A DNA stretch of 64,000 bases from Mycolicibacter senuensis (GCF_002101885.1 NZ_LQPS01000020.1:1-64000); one strand, 5' to 3'; counted from the stretch's first letter, positions 44,832 to 55,007 are shown. Numbers and translations are program-made. The notes: generated by a model from the sequence alone, not told the origin.

Positions 44832-46706
44832 GAGCCCGTTGTCCGGCCGTTGAGTTGGCGCGGCCAACCGGTCACCGCTGAGCAATGCGGGATCTGCGTT
44901 GTCCGCTGCGTACAGGCGCGTGTACAGGCCGCCGATCGCGAGCAATTCGTCATGGGTGCCCTGCTCCACCGCACGCCCCTGGCTGAGGACGATGATCCGA
45001 TCGGCCACCGAGGCAATGAAATCCATGTCATGGCTGACTACCAGGCAGGTTCGATCGCCGGCATATTCGCGGATCACTGCGGTCACCCTCGCCCGCTGAT
45101 CCGCATCCAGGTTCTCGGTCGGCTCGTCGAGCAGTAACACCTCGGGCCGGCGGAGCAGGCACCGGGCGAAGGCGATCAATCGCTTCTGGCCTCCCGACGG
45201 CACCTCCACATCGATGACGGTGTCGTAGCCGTCTCGCACCTTAGCCGGGTCGCAGATCACGCTATGAACGTGCGCCAGCTCGCATGCCGCTTCGATGTCA
45301 CTGTCGGTGGCGTCCTGTCGGCCCAGCCGCACATTTTCGCGGATGGTGTCTTTCAAGAAGAACGGGAACTGCGCAAGCTTGGACACCTGCTCACGCAGCG
45401 AATGCAGCGTCACATCGCGGATATCGCGGCCGTCCAACAGGATCCGGCCGCCCTGTGGATCCAGGAACCGGAGCAACAGATTGAAGACGGTCGACTTGCC
45501 GGATCCGATCGGACCGACCAGCGCGACCGTTTCTCCCTCCGCGATCGAGAATGACAGCCCGTCGAGTATCTTCTGGTGCGGCGAGTAACTGAATGTCACG
45601 TCGTCGAATACCACGTTGCCGCGGACCTCACCGAGCGGCGTGGCATTCGGTCGCTCCCGCACGGTCGCCTCGGTGTCGAGCAGTTCGTACGTGGACGCGA
45701 TGTGCGGGAGGATCGACTTGTACGTCGTGTACGCCAACACCATCCGCTGCACCGCCGCGAACATCGTCGGCACGTAGGCGATGAACACCACCAGGCCCGC
45801 GAAGGTGAGGCCGAAGCGGCCGCTGAACGCGATACCGGTGATCAACACCAGCACGGTGCTCAGTGCGATGAAAACCTGAACCCCGTTGGCCGCGGCCTGC
45901 ATCCAGATCCTCATCGCGGCCATATTCCTCGTTGCGGACGTCGACGAGACCCGGAACAACTCATTGCGTCGCCGTTGGGCGTTGAAGACCTGAATCTCGG
46001 CGATACCACTGGTGGTCTCCGCGAGTTCGCTGCTCATGGCGCGGTTTGCCATCATCGCCCGTCGAGTGGCGGCCTGTAGCCCCTTCCCCGCGAAGCGAAG
46101 CGCCATCAGCGCCAAGGGGGTCAGCACCAGCGACACGATCGTCATCTGCCACGACAGCGCCAGCAGATAGCTCAATGCGATCAGCAGCACCACGGCGTCG
46201 ACTGCCGGTGGGACAAGACACTCGGTCAAGAGCCGCTGAACGCACGGAGCCTCTTGCTGTACTCGCTGGATAAGCGCACCACTGCGCGCGCCTATGAAGA
46301 AATCCAGTGACAGCGACTGAATATGGCCGTGAACGCGCTGGAGGATCGCGCTGAGCAGCTTCCGCTCGACGTGTGCGCCGACCCAGGCGTTGGCGAAACT
46401 CAGGGCTTGGGCGAGCACCAGCGAAACCGCCCAGACTGCCAGCAGCGTCGCGAAAGTCACCGGTGTTGTCAGCCAACCGAAAATACCGGAGGCGCCACCG
46501 CTTTCGCGGCTCAGCAACGCCCCCTGCAAGCCCCACACGTCGGCCAGATTTCCGTCCATGCCCGCAACTGCGACCGACTGCATCAGCGGACCGAATGCCG
46601 CGTTGGACACGAACGGCAGCGCGGTGACGAACAATCCCAGCAGGATCGAGAGCGCTACCGTGCCGCGGACCGTGTGCAGCATGACCAGGCTGCGTCGGAT
46701 GTACAT
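44826..46706 (-). CDS. ABC exporter of the lasso cluster (D protein)
   Basis: 626-residue half-size ABC exporter. Six membrane helices lie in about residues 1-320. The nucleotide-binding domain has Walker A GPIGSGKST, Q-loop (KLAQFPFFL), a variant signature PSGGQKRLI, Walker B EVLLLDEPTENLD and an H-loop (VVSHDMDF). It probably exports the mature lasso peptide and confers self-protection. GAGGAG stands before ATG 46706. Unusually, it is on the opposite strand and converges with the precursor gene instead of being in the same operon. Confidence 0.87.
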   Translation of the reverse strand: MYIRRSLVMLHTVRGTVALSILLGLFVTALPFVSNAAFGPLMQSVAVAGMDGNLADVWGLQGALLSRESGGASGIFGWLTTPVTFATLLAVWAVSLVLAQALSFANAWVGAHVERKLLSAILQRVHGHIQSLSLDFFIGARSGALIQRVQQEAPCVQRLLTECLVPPAVDAVVLLIALSYLLALSWQMTIVSLVLTPLALMALRFAGKGLQAATRRAMMANRAMSSELAETTSGIAEIQVFNAQRRRNELFRVSSTSATRNMAAMRIWMQAAANGVQVFIALSTVLVLITGIAFSGRFGLTFAGLVVFIAYVPTMFAAVQRMVLAYTTYKSILPHIASTYELLDTEATVRERPNATPLGEVRGNVVFDDVTFSYSPHQKILDGLSFSIAEGETVALVGPIGSGKSTVFNLLLRFLDPQGGRILLDGRDIRDVTLHSLREQVSKLAQFPFFLKDTIRENVRLGRQDATDSDIEAACELAHVHSVICDPAKVRDGYDTVIDVEVPSGGQKRLIAFARCLLRRPEVLLLDEPTENLDADQRARVTAVIREYAGDRTCLVVSHDMDFIASVADRIIVLSQGRAVEQGTHDELLAIGGLYTRLYAADNADPALLSGDRLAAPTQRPDNGLR

Positions 46707-46781
46707 CGACCTGCTCCTCGATCAAGGCGTTGGCAGGATTGTCAGTCCGCGACACCGCCTTGTCCAGCGCGAACACGGTGA

Positions 46782-46929
46782 CTCGCGAACTGGATTCCCA
46801 CCGCCGACGGCTTGGAACGTCATTTTCGCCGACTACCAGTTCGGGCACGGTTTGCCGGTGATCACCGTGCCGTGGGCGGCGCTGACCGATGTGCTGGCAC
46901 CCGACATGGCGGTGCTTGCACAGCGGTGA
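46782..46929 (+). pseudogene. C-terminal remnant of a DUF3298/EstA-type secreted protein
   Basis: About 49 codons resemble the C-terminus of mycobacterial DUF3298 proteins: LANWIPTADGLE, then after one extra base (46818) VIFADYQFGHGLPVITVPW and ALTDVLAPDM, ending at TGA 46929. The two parts are in different frames, and TGA (46779-46781) stops the first frame upstream. No N-terminal part exists; the lasso exporter lies where it should be. This reads as a gene scrap left after the cluster entered or displaced the ancestral locus. Confidence 0.55.
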
Positions 46930-46938
46930 GCATAAGGC

Positions 46939-47373
46939 TCAGAAGAGCCGGTAGGAGTCGCGTGCGATCTCGAACCCGTGGCCGTCGCGGTTCTCGCAAC
47001 GGATACCGGAGGTCTCGCTGACGCAGCTGTAGCCGGGCATCTTCTCGCGGTCCCCGTACTGCAGCGTGCGCGCGTCGCCACCGAAGGTGGTGTCGCCGGC
47101 GCAGACGAATTCGGGCTTACCAGTGGCCTCCAGGTTGATGCCCTGGCCGTATCCGGTCTGAGTCGAACAGTCTGCCGGCCGGGCCGGTGGCGACCAGTCC
47201 CGATCCCGGATGTCGCACCGGACCCAGTCCGAATCCGCCAAGCATGCGATGTTTCCGCTGGGGGACTCGAAGAAGTGCATCTCCGACTCGGCGACGGCAG
47301 CGGCAGCGCCGCTGATCGCCGCGGCGGTCAGAGTGGCTGCGGCGATCGCCGCTGCGCGGGCGGGGGCTTTCAT
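46939..47373 (-). CDS. Small secreted protein
   Basis: 144 residues from ATG 47373. The signal peptide (KAPARAAAIAAATLTAAAIS, cleavage near residue 28) is followed by a mature part beginning SEMHFFESPSGNIACLAD, with six cysteines (IACLAD, VRCDI, ADCST, EFVCAG, YSCVSE, IRCEN). This pattern is common in exported mycobacterial proteins of unknown function, and three disulfides are likely. The longer frame upstream to 47664 lacks support. Confidence 0.78.
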   Translation of the reverse strand: MKAPARAAAIAAATLTAAAISGAAAAVAESEMHFFESPSGNIACLADSDWVRCDIRDRDWSPPARPADCSTQTGYGQGINLEATGKPEFVCAGDTTFGGDARTLQYGDREKMPGYSCVSETSGIRCENRDGHGFEIARDSYRLF

Positions 47374-47515
47374 ACCGAGACGATAATCCAAAATAGAAAT
47401 GAGTGCGGCTTTTCGCGAATCTTTCCACGTCGGTGGTCTCGAAGGGTGGCGTTTAGCCGCCGACCCGCCCATCGGCCACCACGGTTTCGACCGCCCACCG
47501 CGCAATACTGAGGCA

Positions 47516-48316
47516 ATGCCTGCTGTCCGTCGAGCACTCGCCGCGGTCCTGGCCGCCCTGGTGGCCCTGGCCGCCCCTGTTTCGCCGGCCGCCCCCGCCG
47601 CCGCCGATCCGCTGCAGCCCGCGTTCGCCAGACTGGCCGGCACCATCCCGGCCACCATCGGCATCGCCTACGCCCCGGTTGGCCAGAACGGGGCCGGCAC
47701 GCTCGGCACTTTGCAGAACGGGGTGGCCTGGTCGACCATCAAGGTCCCGCTGGCGATCGCCGCGATCCATGCCAACCGCCCGAACGCGCAAGACCTCGCG
47801 GCCAGGGCCGTCACCGCCTCCGACAACGACGCCGCCGAACAGTTATGGTCTGAGCTCGGGCCGGCGCCGCAGGCCGCCCAGCAGGTGCAGGCCGTGCTGC
47901 GGGCCGGCGGTGACACCGGCACCGCGGTCGAATCCCGGCGGCTGCGGCCCGAATTCAGCGCCTTCGGCCAGACGCAGTGGCCGCTGGCCCGCCAAGCGGT
48001 GTTCGCCGCTCACCTGCCGTGCATGGCTGCTGCCGCACCCGTTGTCGGTCTGATGCGCAACACCGTCCCCAACCAGCGCTGGGGTCTGGCGAAGATCGGC
48101 GCACCGACCAAGGGCGGCTGGGGCCCCGGCACCGGCGGCGGCTACCTGGTGCGGCAGTTCGGCATCGTCGGTACCCCGCGCGGCGATGTCGCGGTGGCGA
48201 TGGCCGCCGAACCGAACAACGGCAGCTTCGATGCCGGGGTGGCCGCGCTCGACCAGATGACCGAGTGGCTCAGCGCCAATGCCGCCGCGCTACCGGGTGG
48301 CCGCTGCGCCGGGTAG
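47516..48316 (+). CDS. Secreted serine hydrolase, class A beta-lactamase-like
   Basis: 266 residues with a Sec signal peptide (cleavage about residue 30, before DPLQP). All three serine beta-lactamase motifs are present: Ser73-Thr-Ile-Lys76 (SxxK), Ser102-Asp103-Asn104 (SDN) and KGG near residue 201. It may be a beta-lactamase, a D,D-peptidase-related enzyme or an inactive homologue; the class A Glu166 region is not evident. It stands alone between divergent and same-strand genes. Confidence 0.75.
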   Translation: MPAVRRALAAVLAALVALAAPVSPAAPAAADPLQPAFARLAGTIPATIGIAYAPVGQNGAGTLGTLQNGVAWSTIKVPLAIAAIHANRPNAQDLAARAVTASDNDAAEQLWSELGPAPQAAQQVQAVLRAGGDTGTAVESRRLRPEFSAFGQTQWPLARQAVFAAHLPCMAAAAPVVGLMRNTVPNQRWGLAKIGAPTKGGWGPGTGGGYLVRQFGIVGTPRGDVAVAMAAEPNNGSFDAGVAALDQMTEWLSANAAALPGGRCAG

Positions 48317-48358
48317 GTTGGCGGCTAACCACTTGTTACCCGCGAGTAGGAGACAGTC

Positions 48359-49912
48359 ATGTCCGCTCCGTCCGCCGCAGAATTCGACCGGCTGCGCGCG
48401 CTGGTCGCCATCGATGACGCTGACGCCCGCCAGTCGAAGACCATCGACGAGGTCTTCACCGGCAAACCACTGACCACCATCCCGGTCGGCACCGCCGAGG
48501 ATGTGACGGCGGCCTTCGCCAAGGCCCGCGCCGCCCAGCAGCGGTGGGCGGCCCGCAGCGTCAAGGAGCGCTGCGCGATCATCGAGCGCTACCGCGATCT
48601 GGTGATCGCCAACCGGGACTTCTTGATGGACGTCGCCCAGGCCGAGACCGGCAAGGCCCGTTCGGCGGCCCAGGAGGAGATCGTCGACATCATGCTCAAC
48701 GCGCGGTACTACGCGCGCCAGGCCGCCAAGTTGCTGGCCTCCAAGCGGGTGCAGGGTCTGCTGCCCGGCATCGTCAAGACCGTGGTCAACCACCATCCCA
48801 AGGGCGTCGTCGGGGTCATCTCACCGTGGAATTACCCGATGACACTGTCGATTTCGGATGCCATCCCCGCATTGCTGGCCGGTAATGCCGTAGTGGTCAA
48901 ACCAGACAGCCAGACCCCGTACTGCACGCTGGCCAACGCCGAACTGCTGTACCAGGCCGGTCTGCCGCGTGAACTGTTCGCGGTGGTGCCCGGCCCGGGG
49001 TCGGTGGTGGGCACCGCGATCGTGCAGCAGTGCGACTACCTGATGTTCACCGGATCCAGCGCCACCGGCCGGTCACTGGCCGAGCAGTGCGGCGCCCGGC
49101 TGATCGGGTTCTCCGCGGAACTGGGCGGCAAGAACCCGATGATCGTCGCCAAGGGCGCCGACCTGTCCGAGGTCGCCAAGGCCGCCACTCGCGCCTGCTT
49201 CTCCAACGCCGGCCAGTTGTGCATCTCGATCGAGCGGATCTATGTCGAGCGCGAGATCGCCGACGAGTTCGCCGCCAAGTTCGCCGAGCAGGTGCGTGCC
49301 ATGAAGCTCTCCGGCGGCTACGATTTCTCCGCCGACATGGGCAGCCTGATCTCCGAGGACCAGATCAAGACCGTCTCCAACCACGTCGATGATGCAAAGG
49401 CCAAGGGCGCCAAGGTTATCGCCGGCGGAAATGCTCGCCCGGATCTCGGGCCGCTGTTCTTCGAACCCACCGTGCTCACCGACGTCACCGACGAGATGGA
49501 GTGCGGGCGCAACGAGACGTTCGGCCCGGTCGTGTCGATCTACCCGGTCGACAGCGTCGAGGAGGCCATCGCGCGTGCCAACGACACCGAGTACGGGCTC
49601 AACGCCAGCGTGTGGGCTGCGACCAAGGCGCAAGGTGAGGCGATCGCCGCCCGGATCAAGTCCGGCACCGTCAACGTCGACGAAGGCTACGCACTGGCTT
49701 TCGGCAGCACCGCGGCGCCGATGGGTGGGATGAAGGCGTCCGGGGTGGGCCGCCGCCACGGCGCCGACGGCATCTTGAAGTACACCGAGTCGCAGACGGT
49801 CTCCACCGCCCGGGTTCTGAATCTGGATCCGCCGCTGGGGATCTCGGGTCCGCTGTGGCAGAAGATGCTGACCCCGATGATCCGCCTGGTGCAGGCGCTA
49901 CCCGGCCGGTAG
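48359..49912 (+). CDS. gabD2: Succinate-semialdehyde dehydrogenase (GabD2-type)
   Basis: 517-residue aldehyde dehydrogenase with PWNYPM, FTGSSATG, catalytic Glu in AELGGKNP, catalytic Cys in NAGQLCISIER and ETFGPVVS. This set is like mycobacterial GabD2, which oxidises succinate semialdehyde to succinate. Substrate assignment by resemblance only. Start ATG 48359 after GTAGGAGA. Confidence 0.83.
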   Translation: MSAPSAAEFDRLRALVAIDDADARQSKTIDEVFTGKPLTTIPVGTAEDVTAAFAKARAAQQRWAARSVKERCAIIERYRDLVIANRDFLMDVAQAETGKARSAAQEEIVDIMLNARYYARQAAKLLASKRVQGLLPGIVKTVVNHHPKGVVGVISPWNYPMTLSISDAIPALLAGNAVVVKPDSQTPYCTLANAELLYQAGLPRELFAVVPGPGSVVGTAIVQQCDYLMFTGSSATGRSLAEQCGARLIGFSAELGGKNPMIVAKGADLSEVAKAATRACFSNAGQLCISIERIYVEREIADEFAAKFAEQVRAMKLSGGYDFSADMGSLISEDQIKTVSNHVDDAKAKGAKVIAGGNARPDLGPLFFEPTVLTDVTDEMECGRNETFGPVVSIYPVDSVEEAIARANDTEYGLNASVWAATKAQGEAIAARIKSGTVNVDEGYALAFGSTAAPMGGMKASGVGRRHGADGILKYTESQTVSTARVLNLDPPLGISGPLWQKMLTPMIRLVQALPGR

Positions 49913-49916
49913 CGCT

Positions 49917-51332
49917 TCAACGCCTCCCGGCCCGGGGCTTACTCCGACCTGCGGCGCGCTCCAGATCCGCCAGCGCCGGTTCGATGGCATCGGCCATCTT
50001 GTGGATGTCCTCGGCGACTTCCGGCGTGGTCACGAACCCGAAGTCGAGGTGGTCGCGGTAGGAGAAGCAGGTGATGTTCAGCGCCACATCCATGACCGGC
50101 GGCCCCAGCGGCACCAGCGATTCCACTTCCGCGCCGGCCATGTAGAGCGGGAACGGCGGGCCGGGAACGTTCGAGATAACGAGGTTGATCGGGGCCAGCC
50201 GATTCGACAGACCGGTCGCGGTGTAGGCGCGAGCGGCAAGCTGCAGCAGTCCGGGCGGGGTGGTGTCGGTCAGGCCCATGATCTGGTGCGCCGACAGCGC
50301 TTTGGCCATCTGCTTGGCGCTCTGGGTGTTCTCGTGAATCATCTTGAGCCGCTGGCCCGCGCCCTCGATATCGGTGGCCAACGACACCGTCATCGAACTG
50401 ACCTTGTTGCCTACCTCGCCCTGAGTCTGGTCCGTGCGGGTCGACACCGGGATCTGAGCGACCAGCGGCTTGTCCGGCAGTTCCCCACGCTCACTCAGAT
50501 ACTCCCGCACGGCACCGGCGACCATGGCGAGCACGACATCGTTGAGTTTCACGCCGTAAGCGTCCTTGACCGCCTTGACCCTGGCCAGCTCGACCCGGCT
50601 GGCGGTGATCCGCCGGTGCGGCGACACGCTGGCATTGAACCGGGTCACCGGAGCGTCGAAGTAGCGCGGCGGTTTCCGTGCCACGCCGAGGCCGATCGTG
50701 GCGATCTGCTGACGGACGGTCTGTTGCAGCAGCCGGCCGATGCGAAACGGCGTCATGACCGCGACGTTGACCAGCGCACCGAACGCACGGCGCTCGAAGC
50801 TGGGCATGCTGTCGCCGGACAGCGATCCGATCGCCTCCGGTTCCGGTGGACGCGGTTCCGGCGTGACGTCCAGCATGATCTCGGAGAGTCCCGCCCCCGA
50901 GACGCCGTCGACGATCGCGTGATGCATCTTGGTCAGCGTCGCGACCCGACCGCCGTTGACCCCCTCGATCACCCACACTTCCCACAGCGGCCGGGACCGG
51001 TCCAGCTTGTAGGACATCAGCCGGCCCACGAGCTCTTCGACCTCGCGACGCCCGCCCGGGGCGGGGACACCGATACGCCGCACATGGAAGTCGATGTCGA
51101 GTTCGTCGTCTTCGACGAACCACGGCCGGTCCAGACCCAGCGGCGCGCCGCTGACCCGCCAGCGCAGCTGCGGCAGTTGCGGTAGTCGCTCGATGAGTAG
51201 TTGGCGGACCAGCTCAAAACTGTAATTCGGCGCCTGGCTGGTATCCAGGATCGCCAACCCTCCGATGTGCATGTGCCAGCCCGCCGTCTCGGCGGACCAG
51301 AACGCGGCGTCGACGCCCGAAAGTCGCTGCAT
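49917..51332 (-). CDS. Wax ester synthase/diacylglycerol acyltransferase (WS/DGAT)
   Basis: 471 residues. The acyltransferase active site is [11 protein letters not shown] (HHxxxDG); the N-terminal [12 protein letters not shown] and the conserved [10 protein letters not shown] (plus [14 protein letters not shown]) fit the mycobacterial WS/DGAT family. It joins fatty acyl-CoA to diacylglycerol or long alcohols for storage lipid. It converges with the SSADH gene with four bases between stops. Confidence 0.93.
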   Translation of the reverse strand: MQRLSGVDAAFWSAETAGWHMHIGGLAILDTSQAPNYSFELVRQLLIERLPQLPQLRWRVSGAPLGLDRPWFVEDDELDIDFHVRRIGVPAPGGRREVEELVGRLMSYKLDRSRPLWEVWVIEGVNGGRVATLTKMHHAIVDGVSGAGLSEIMLDVTPEPRPPEPEAIGSLSGDSMPSFERRAFGALVNVAVMTPFRIGRLLQQTVRQQIATIGLGVARKPPRYFDAPVTRFNASVSPHRRITASRVELARVKAVKDAYGVKLNDVVLAMVAGAVREYLSERGELPDKPLVAQIPVSTRTDQTQGEVGNKVSSMTVSLATDIEGAGQRLKMIHENTQSAKQMAKALSAHQIMGLTDTTPPGLLQLAARAYTATGLSNRLAPINLVISNVPGPPFPLYMAGAEVESLVPLGPPVMDVALNITCFSYRDHLDFGFVTTPEVAEDIHKMADAIEPALADLERAAGRSKPRAGRR

Positions 51333-51394
51333 CGACAGAGACTAACTTGGACGGCTCCGCCGGGGGCGGCTCACCGCCAGAAAACCCGCCGAAG

Positions 51395-53056
51395 CTAGTT
51401 GTCGGCCGCCACGTGCTTGGCGTGCACCTCGTCTGCGGGACGGGCTTCGGTCTGCTCCTTGGCCCACCGGTAGTCGGGCTTGCCCGCCGGGGAGCGCTTG
51501 ACCTCGTCGACGAACCACAGACTGCGGGGCACCTTGTAGCCGGCGATCTCGGTGCGCGCGCAGGTGTTGATCTCCTCCAGCGAGGGCCGGGCGTCGCCGC
51601 GCGGCTGCACCACCGCGGCGACATGCTGGCCGTAACGGGCGTCGGGCACGCCGACCACCAGGGCGTCGAACACGTCCGGATGGGTCTTGAGCGCGGCCTC
51701 GACCTCCTCGGGGTAGATCTTCTCGCCGCCGGAGTTGATCGACACCGAGCCGCGACCCAGCATGGTGACGGTGCCGTCGGCCTCGACCTGCGCGAAGTCG
51801 CCGGGGATGGCGTAGCGCACGCCGTTGATGGTGCGGAACGTCTCGGCTGTCTTCTTCTCATCCTTGTAGTAGCCGACCGGGATGTGGCCGCGCTTGGCGA
51901 TGATGCCGCGGACGCCAGAGCCGGGCTGGACCTCGTTGCCGTCGTCGTCGAGCACCACGGTGGTCTTGTCGATGGTGACCCGCGGCCCACCGGTGTGCGC
52001 CTCGCCCTTGGCGACGATGCTGGTGCCGCCGAACCCGGTCTCGCTCGACCCGATGGAGTCGGTGATGATCCGGTTGGGCAACAGCTCCAGCAGCTTCTCC
52101 TTGATGCTGGGGCTGAACAGTGCCGCGGTGGACGCCAGCAGGAACAGCGACGACAGGTCGTACGCCTCCCCTTCCCCGCCGGGGGCTTGGCTGGCCAGCA
52201 ACGCATCCAGCAGCGGACGCGCCATTGCATCCCCGGTGAAGAACAGCAGATTCACCTTGTGGTCATGGATGGTGCGCCACACCGCATCGGCGTCGAACTC
52301 CGGTGCCAGCACCACGGTTTGACCACTGAACAGCGACATCCAGGTCGCCGATTGGGTGGCGCCGTGGATCATCGGCGGAATCGGGTGGCGGACCATCGGC
52401 GGGTTGGCGGCGGCCTGCTTGGCCAGGTCGTGCTCGTCGGCGATCGGCTCACCGGTGGCGAAGTCGGTGCCGCCGAACAGCACCCGGTAGATGTCCTCGT
52501 GGCGCCACATCACGCCCTTGGGGAACCCGGTGGTGCCGCCGGTGTAGAGCAGGTAGATGTCGTCAGCGCTGCGCGGGCCGAAGTCACGCTCCGGGGAGCC
52601 CTGAGCCAGTGCGGCCTCGAACTCCACACCGCCGTAGCGGGCGTAGTCCAGGTCGCTGCCGTCCTCGACGACCAGGATGGTCTTGACGTTCGGGGTGTCG
52701 GGCAGGACCCGGGCCACCCTCTCGCTGTACTGGCGCTCGTGCACCAGCGCGACCATGTCGGAGTTGTCGAACAGGTAGCGCAGCTCGCCCTCGACGTAGC
52801 GGAAGTTGACGTTGACCAGGATGGCGCCGGCTTTGATGATGCCGAGCATTGCGACGACGATCTCGTTGCGGTTGCGGCAGTACAGGCCGACCTTGTCGTC
52901 CTTCTTGACGCCCTGGGCGATCAGATAATGGGCCAGCCGGTTGGCCTTCTCCTCCAGCTGCCCGTAGGTCAGCTGCTCATCGCCACAGATCAGGGCAACC
53001 CGATCCGGAACGGCGTCGACGGCGTGTTCGGCGAGATCCGCAATGTTGAGAGCCAC
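51395..53056 (-). CDS. fadD19: Steroid C26 acyl-CoA synthetase FadD19
   Basis: 553 residues from GTG 53056. The AMP-binding motif is [13 protein letters not shown], then GSSETGFGG and [12 protein letters not shown]; the C-terminal catalytic Lys is in [12 protein letters not shown]. The sequence parallels M. tuberculosis Rv3515c, which makes the CoA thioester of 3-oxo-cholest-4-en-26-oate. A KstR operator lies 12-25 bases before the start, and echA19 is divergent. Confidence 0.9.
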   Translation of the reverse strand: MALNIADLAEHAVDAVPDRVALICGDEQLTYGQLEEKANRLAHYLIAQGVKKDDKVGLYCRNRNEIVVAMLGIIKAGAILVNVNFRYVEGELRYLFDNSDMVALVHERQYSERVARVLPDTPNVKTILVVEDGSDLDYARYGGVEFEAALAQGSPERDFGPRSADDIYLLYTGGTTGFPKGVMWRHEDIYRVLFGGTDFATGEPIADEHDLAKQAAANPPMVRHPIPPMIHGATQSATWMSLFSGQTVVLAPEFDADAVWRTIHDHKVNLLFFTGDAMARPLLDALLASQAPGGEGEAYDLSSLFLLASTAALFSPSIKEKLLELLPNRIITDSIGSSETGFGGTSIVAKGEAHTGGPRVTIDKTTVVLDDDGNEVQPGSGVRGIIAKRGHIPVGYYKDEKKTAETFRTINGVRYAIPGDFAQVEADGTVTMLGRGSVSINSGGEKIYPEEVEAALKTHPDVFDALVVGVPDARYGQHVAAVVQPRGDARPSLEEINTCARTEIAGYKVPRSLWFVDEVKRSPAGKPDYRWAKEQTEARPADEVHAKHVAADN

Positions 53057-53067
53057 AACACACAAAC

Positions 53068-53081
53068 TAGAACGTGTTACA
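53068..53081. promoter_or_regulatory. KstR operator of the fadD19-echA19 region (TAGAACGTGTTACA)
   Basis: Exact consensus match, identical to the fadE26 site at 37500. It overlaps the expected promoters of both divergent genes. Confidence 0.85.
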
Positions 53082-53125
53082 TTTCGTTTTCAAGTCGAGG
53101 CCCCACCCCGGAAAGGCGGACGCCG

Positions 53126-53926
53126 GTGAGCGAGTCGTCAGAACAGCCCCACGCCCTGGTTGAACAGCGCGGACACACGCTGATCCTCACGCTCAACCGG
53201 CCCGAGGCCCGCAACGCTCTGAGTGGCGAGATGCTGGCGATCATGGTCGAGACGTGGGACCGGGTAGACAACGACGACGACATCCGCTCATGCATCCTGA
53301 CCGGCGCGGGCGGCTATTTCTGTGCGGGCATGGACCTCAAAGCAGCCAACAAGAAGGCACCGGGCGACTCGTTCAAGGACGGCAGCTACGACCCGTCACG
53401 CATCGACGGGCTGCTCAAGGGCCGCCGGCTGACCAAACCGCTGATCGCCGCGGTGGAGGGCCCCGCGATCGCCGGGGGCACCGAGATCCTGCAGGGCACC
53501 GACATCCGCATCGCCGGCGAGAGCGCCAAGTTCGGGATCTCCGAGGCCAAGTGGAGCCTGTACCCGATGGGCGGCTCCGCCGTGCGCCTGGTGCGACAGA
53601 TTCCCTACACGAAGGCGTGTGACCTGTTGTTCACCGGCCGGCACATCACTGCCGCCGAAGCGCTGGACATGGGTCTGATCGGATATGTGGTGCCGGACGG
53701 TTCCGCGCTGGACAAGGCGCTGGAGATCGCCGAACAGATCAACAACAACGGTCCGCTGGCGGTGCAGGCGATGCTGCGCACTATCCACGAGACCGAGGGC
53801 ATGCACGAGAACGACGCCTTCCAGATCGACACCAAGATCGGTATCAAGGTGTTCTTGAGCGAGGACGCCAAGGAAGGGCCGCGCGCCTTCGCCGAGAAGC
53901 GCAAGCCCGAGTTCAAGAACCGCTGA
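53126..53926 (+). CDS. echA19: Enoyl-CoA hydratase EchA19
   Basis: 266-residue crotonase. Oxyanion segments are [12 protein letters not shown] and [11 protein letters not shown]; the catalytic Glu is in SEAKWSLYP. In M. tuberculosis EchA19 hydrates the C24 steroid enoyl-CoA of the cholesterol side chain. GTG 53126 is the start; the much longer frame upstream is antisense to fadD19. The stop overlaps the epimerase ATG (TGATG), so the two are coupled. Confidence 0.9.
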   Translation: MSESSEQPHALVEQRGHTLILTLNRPEARNALSGEMLAIMVETWDRVDNDDDIRSCILTGAGGYFCAGMDLKAANKKAPGDSFKDGSYDPSRIDGLLKGRRLTKPLIAAVEGPAIAGGTEILQGTDIRIAGESAKFGISEAKWSLYPMGGSAVRLVRQIPYTKACDLLFTGRHITAAEALDMGLIGYVVPDGSALDKALEIAEQINNNGPLAVQAMLRTIHETEGMHENDAFQIDTKIGIKVFLSEDAKEGPRAFAEKRKPEFKNR

Positions 53927-54897
53927 TGCAGATCGCGGTCACCGGCGGCACCGGGTACGTCGGCGCCCACACCGTCAAGGCGATGCTGGAAGCCGGGCAT
54001 TCGGTGCGGCTGTTGGTCGCACCGGGCTGCGGTGACGAGCCCGTCATCCCCCGGCTTCGCGAGTTGGGCACGCTCGAGGTGCTCGACGGCGACATCCGCG
54101 ACAACGGAGTGGTGGCCGCGCTGCTGGACGGCTGCGACTCGGTGCTGCACGCCGCCGGAGTGGTCGGCACCAACGACCGGCAAGAGAAGTTGATGTGGGA
54201 CATCAACGCCTATGCGACCGAGGCGATCCTGACCCGCGCGGTGGAAGCCCGGCTGGACCCGGTGGTGTCGGTCAGCAGCTACAGCGCACTGTTCCCGCCG
54301 CCCGACGGTGTCATCGGCCCGGACTCGCCGACCGTTCCCGGCCGCAGCGCCTACGCCCGAACCAAGGCCTACGGCGAGCGGGTGGCCCGGCGACTGCAGG
54401 ACGACGGGCACCCGGTCGTAGTCACCTATCCCTCCAGCGTGGTCGGTCCGGCGTTCTGGACGGCGCCGGGCGTCACCGAGCGGGGCTGGGCGCCGATCGT
54501 GAAGTACCGGGTGGCGCCCGTGGTGCGCGGCGGCATGGCGATGATCGACGTCCGCGATGTCGGCCGGGTGCACGAGGCGCTGATGCGACCCGGCCGGGGC
54601 CCGCACCGCTACCTGTGCGGTGGCGTCATGGTCGGCTTCGACGAGATGATCGCCGCGGTGGAGCGGGGCCTGGGTAAGCCGGTGCGCCGAATCCCGGTCG
54701 CCCCCGGCATTTTCAAGGGCATCGGCCGGGTCAGCGATCTGGCCAGTAGGTTGCTGCCGCTGCCGGAGTCACTGAGCTATGAAGCGGCCTGGCTGCTGAC
54801 CTCGGCGACCCCGACCGATGACTCGGCCACGTTGGCTGATCTGGGTCTGGCGTGGCGATCACCGGTGGACGCGATCGTGGAGTCGCTGCGGGCGTAG
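53926..54897 (+). CDS. NAD-dependent epimerase/dehydratase or 3-beta-hydroxysteroid dehydrogenase-like protein
   Basis: 323-residue extended SDR with TGGTGYVGAHT at the N-terminus, HAAGVVGTNDR, catalytic Ser region VSVSSYSAL and YARTK (YxxxK). Such proteins include 3-beta-HSDs, epimerases and cinnamoyl-CoA reductase-like enzymes. Translational coupling to echA19 argues for a steroid or acyl-CoA substrate. Confidence 0.78.
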   Translation: MQIAVTGGTGYVGAHTVKAMLEAGHSVRLLVAPGCGDEPVIPRLRELGTLEVLDGDIRDNGVVAALLDGCDSVLHAAGVVGTNDRQEKLMWDINAYATEAILTRAVEARLDPVVSVSSYSALFPPPDGVIGPDSPTVPGRSAYARTKAYGERVARRLQDDGHPVVVTYPSSVVGPAFWTAPGVTERGWAPIVKYRVAPVVRGGMAMIDVRDVGRVHEALMRPGRGPHRYLCGGVMVGFDEMIAAVERGLGKPVRRIPVAPGIFKGIGRVSDLASRLLPLPESLSYEAAWLLTSATPTDDSATLADLGLAWRSPVDAIVESLRA

Positions 54898-54966
54898 GCC
54901 GCTCCTTTGTGACCGGGCTGCCCGCGCCGGGCCGTCTTTCGCCTGGCCGGGCCGTCGCCGGGGCGG

Positions 54967-55007
54967 CCCTCGCCGGGCCACCCCCTCGCCGGGCCACCCC
55001 CTCGCCG
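54967..55007. repeat. Tandem 16-bp repeat, 2.6 copies
   Basis: CCCTCGCCGGGCCACC occurs at 54967-54982 and 54983-54998, then partially to 55007. It adjoins the large inverted repeat that follows. Confidence 0.6.

Noticed and set aside
46707-46781. Possible N-terminal part of the DUF3298 pseudogene
   Set aside because: No frame gives family-like residues upstream of 46782; it may be the exporter's promoter region.
51347-53926. 859-codon plus-strand ORF across fadD19 and echA19
   Set aside because: The first two thirds are antisense to fadD19, with no protein-like composition; only the part from GTG 53126 (echA19) is real.
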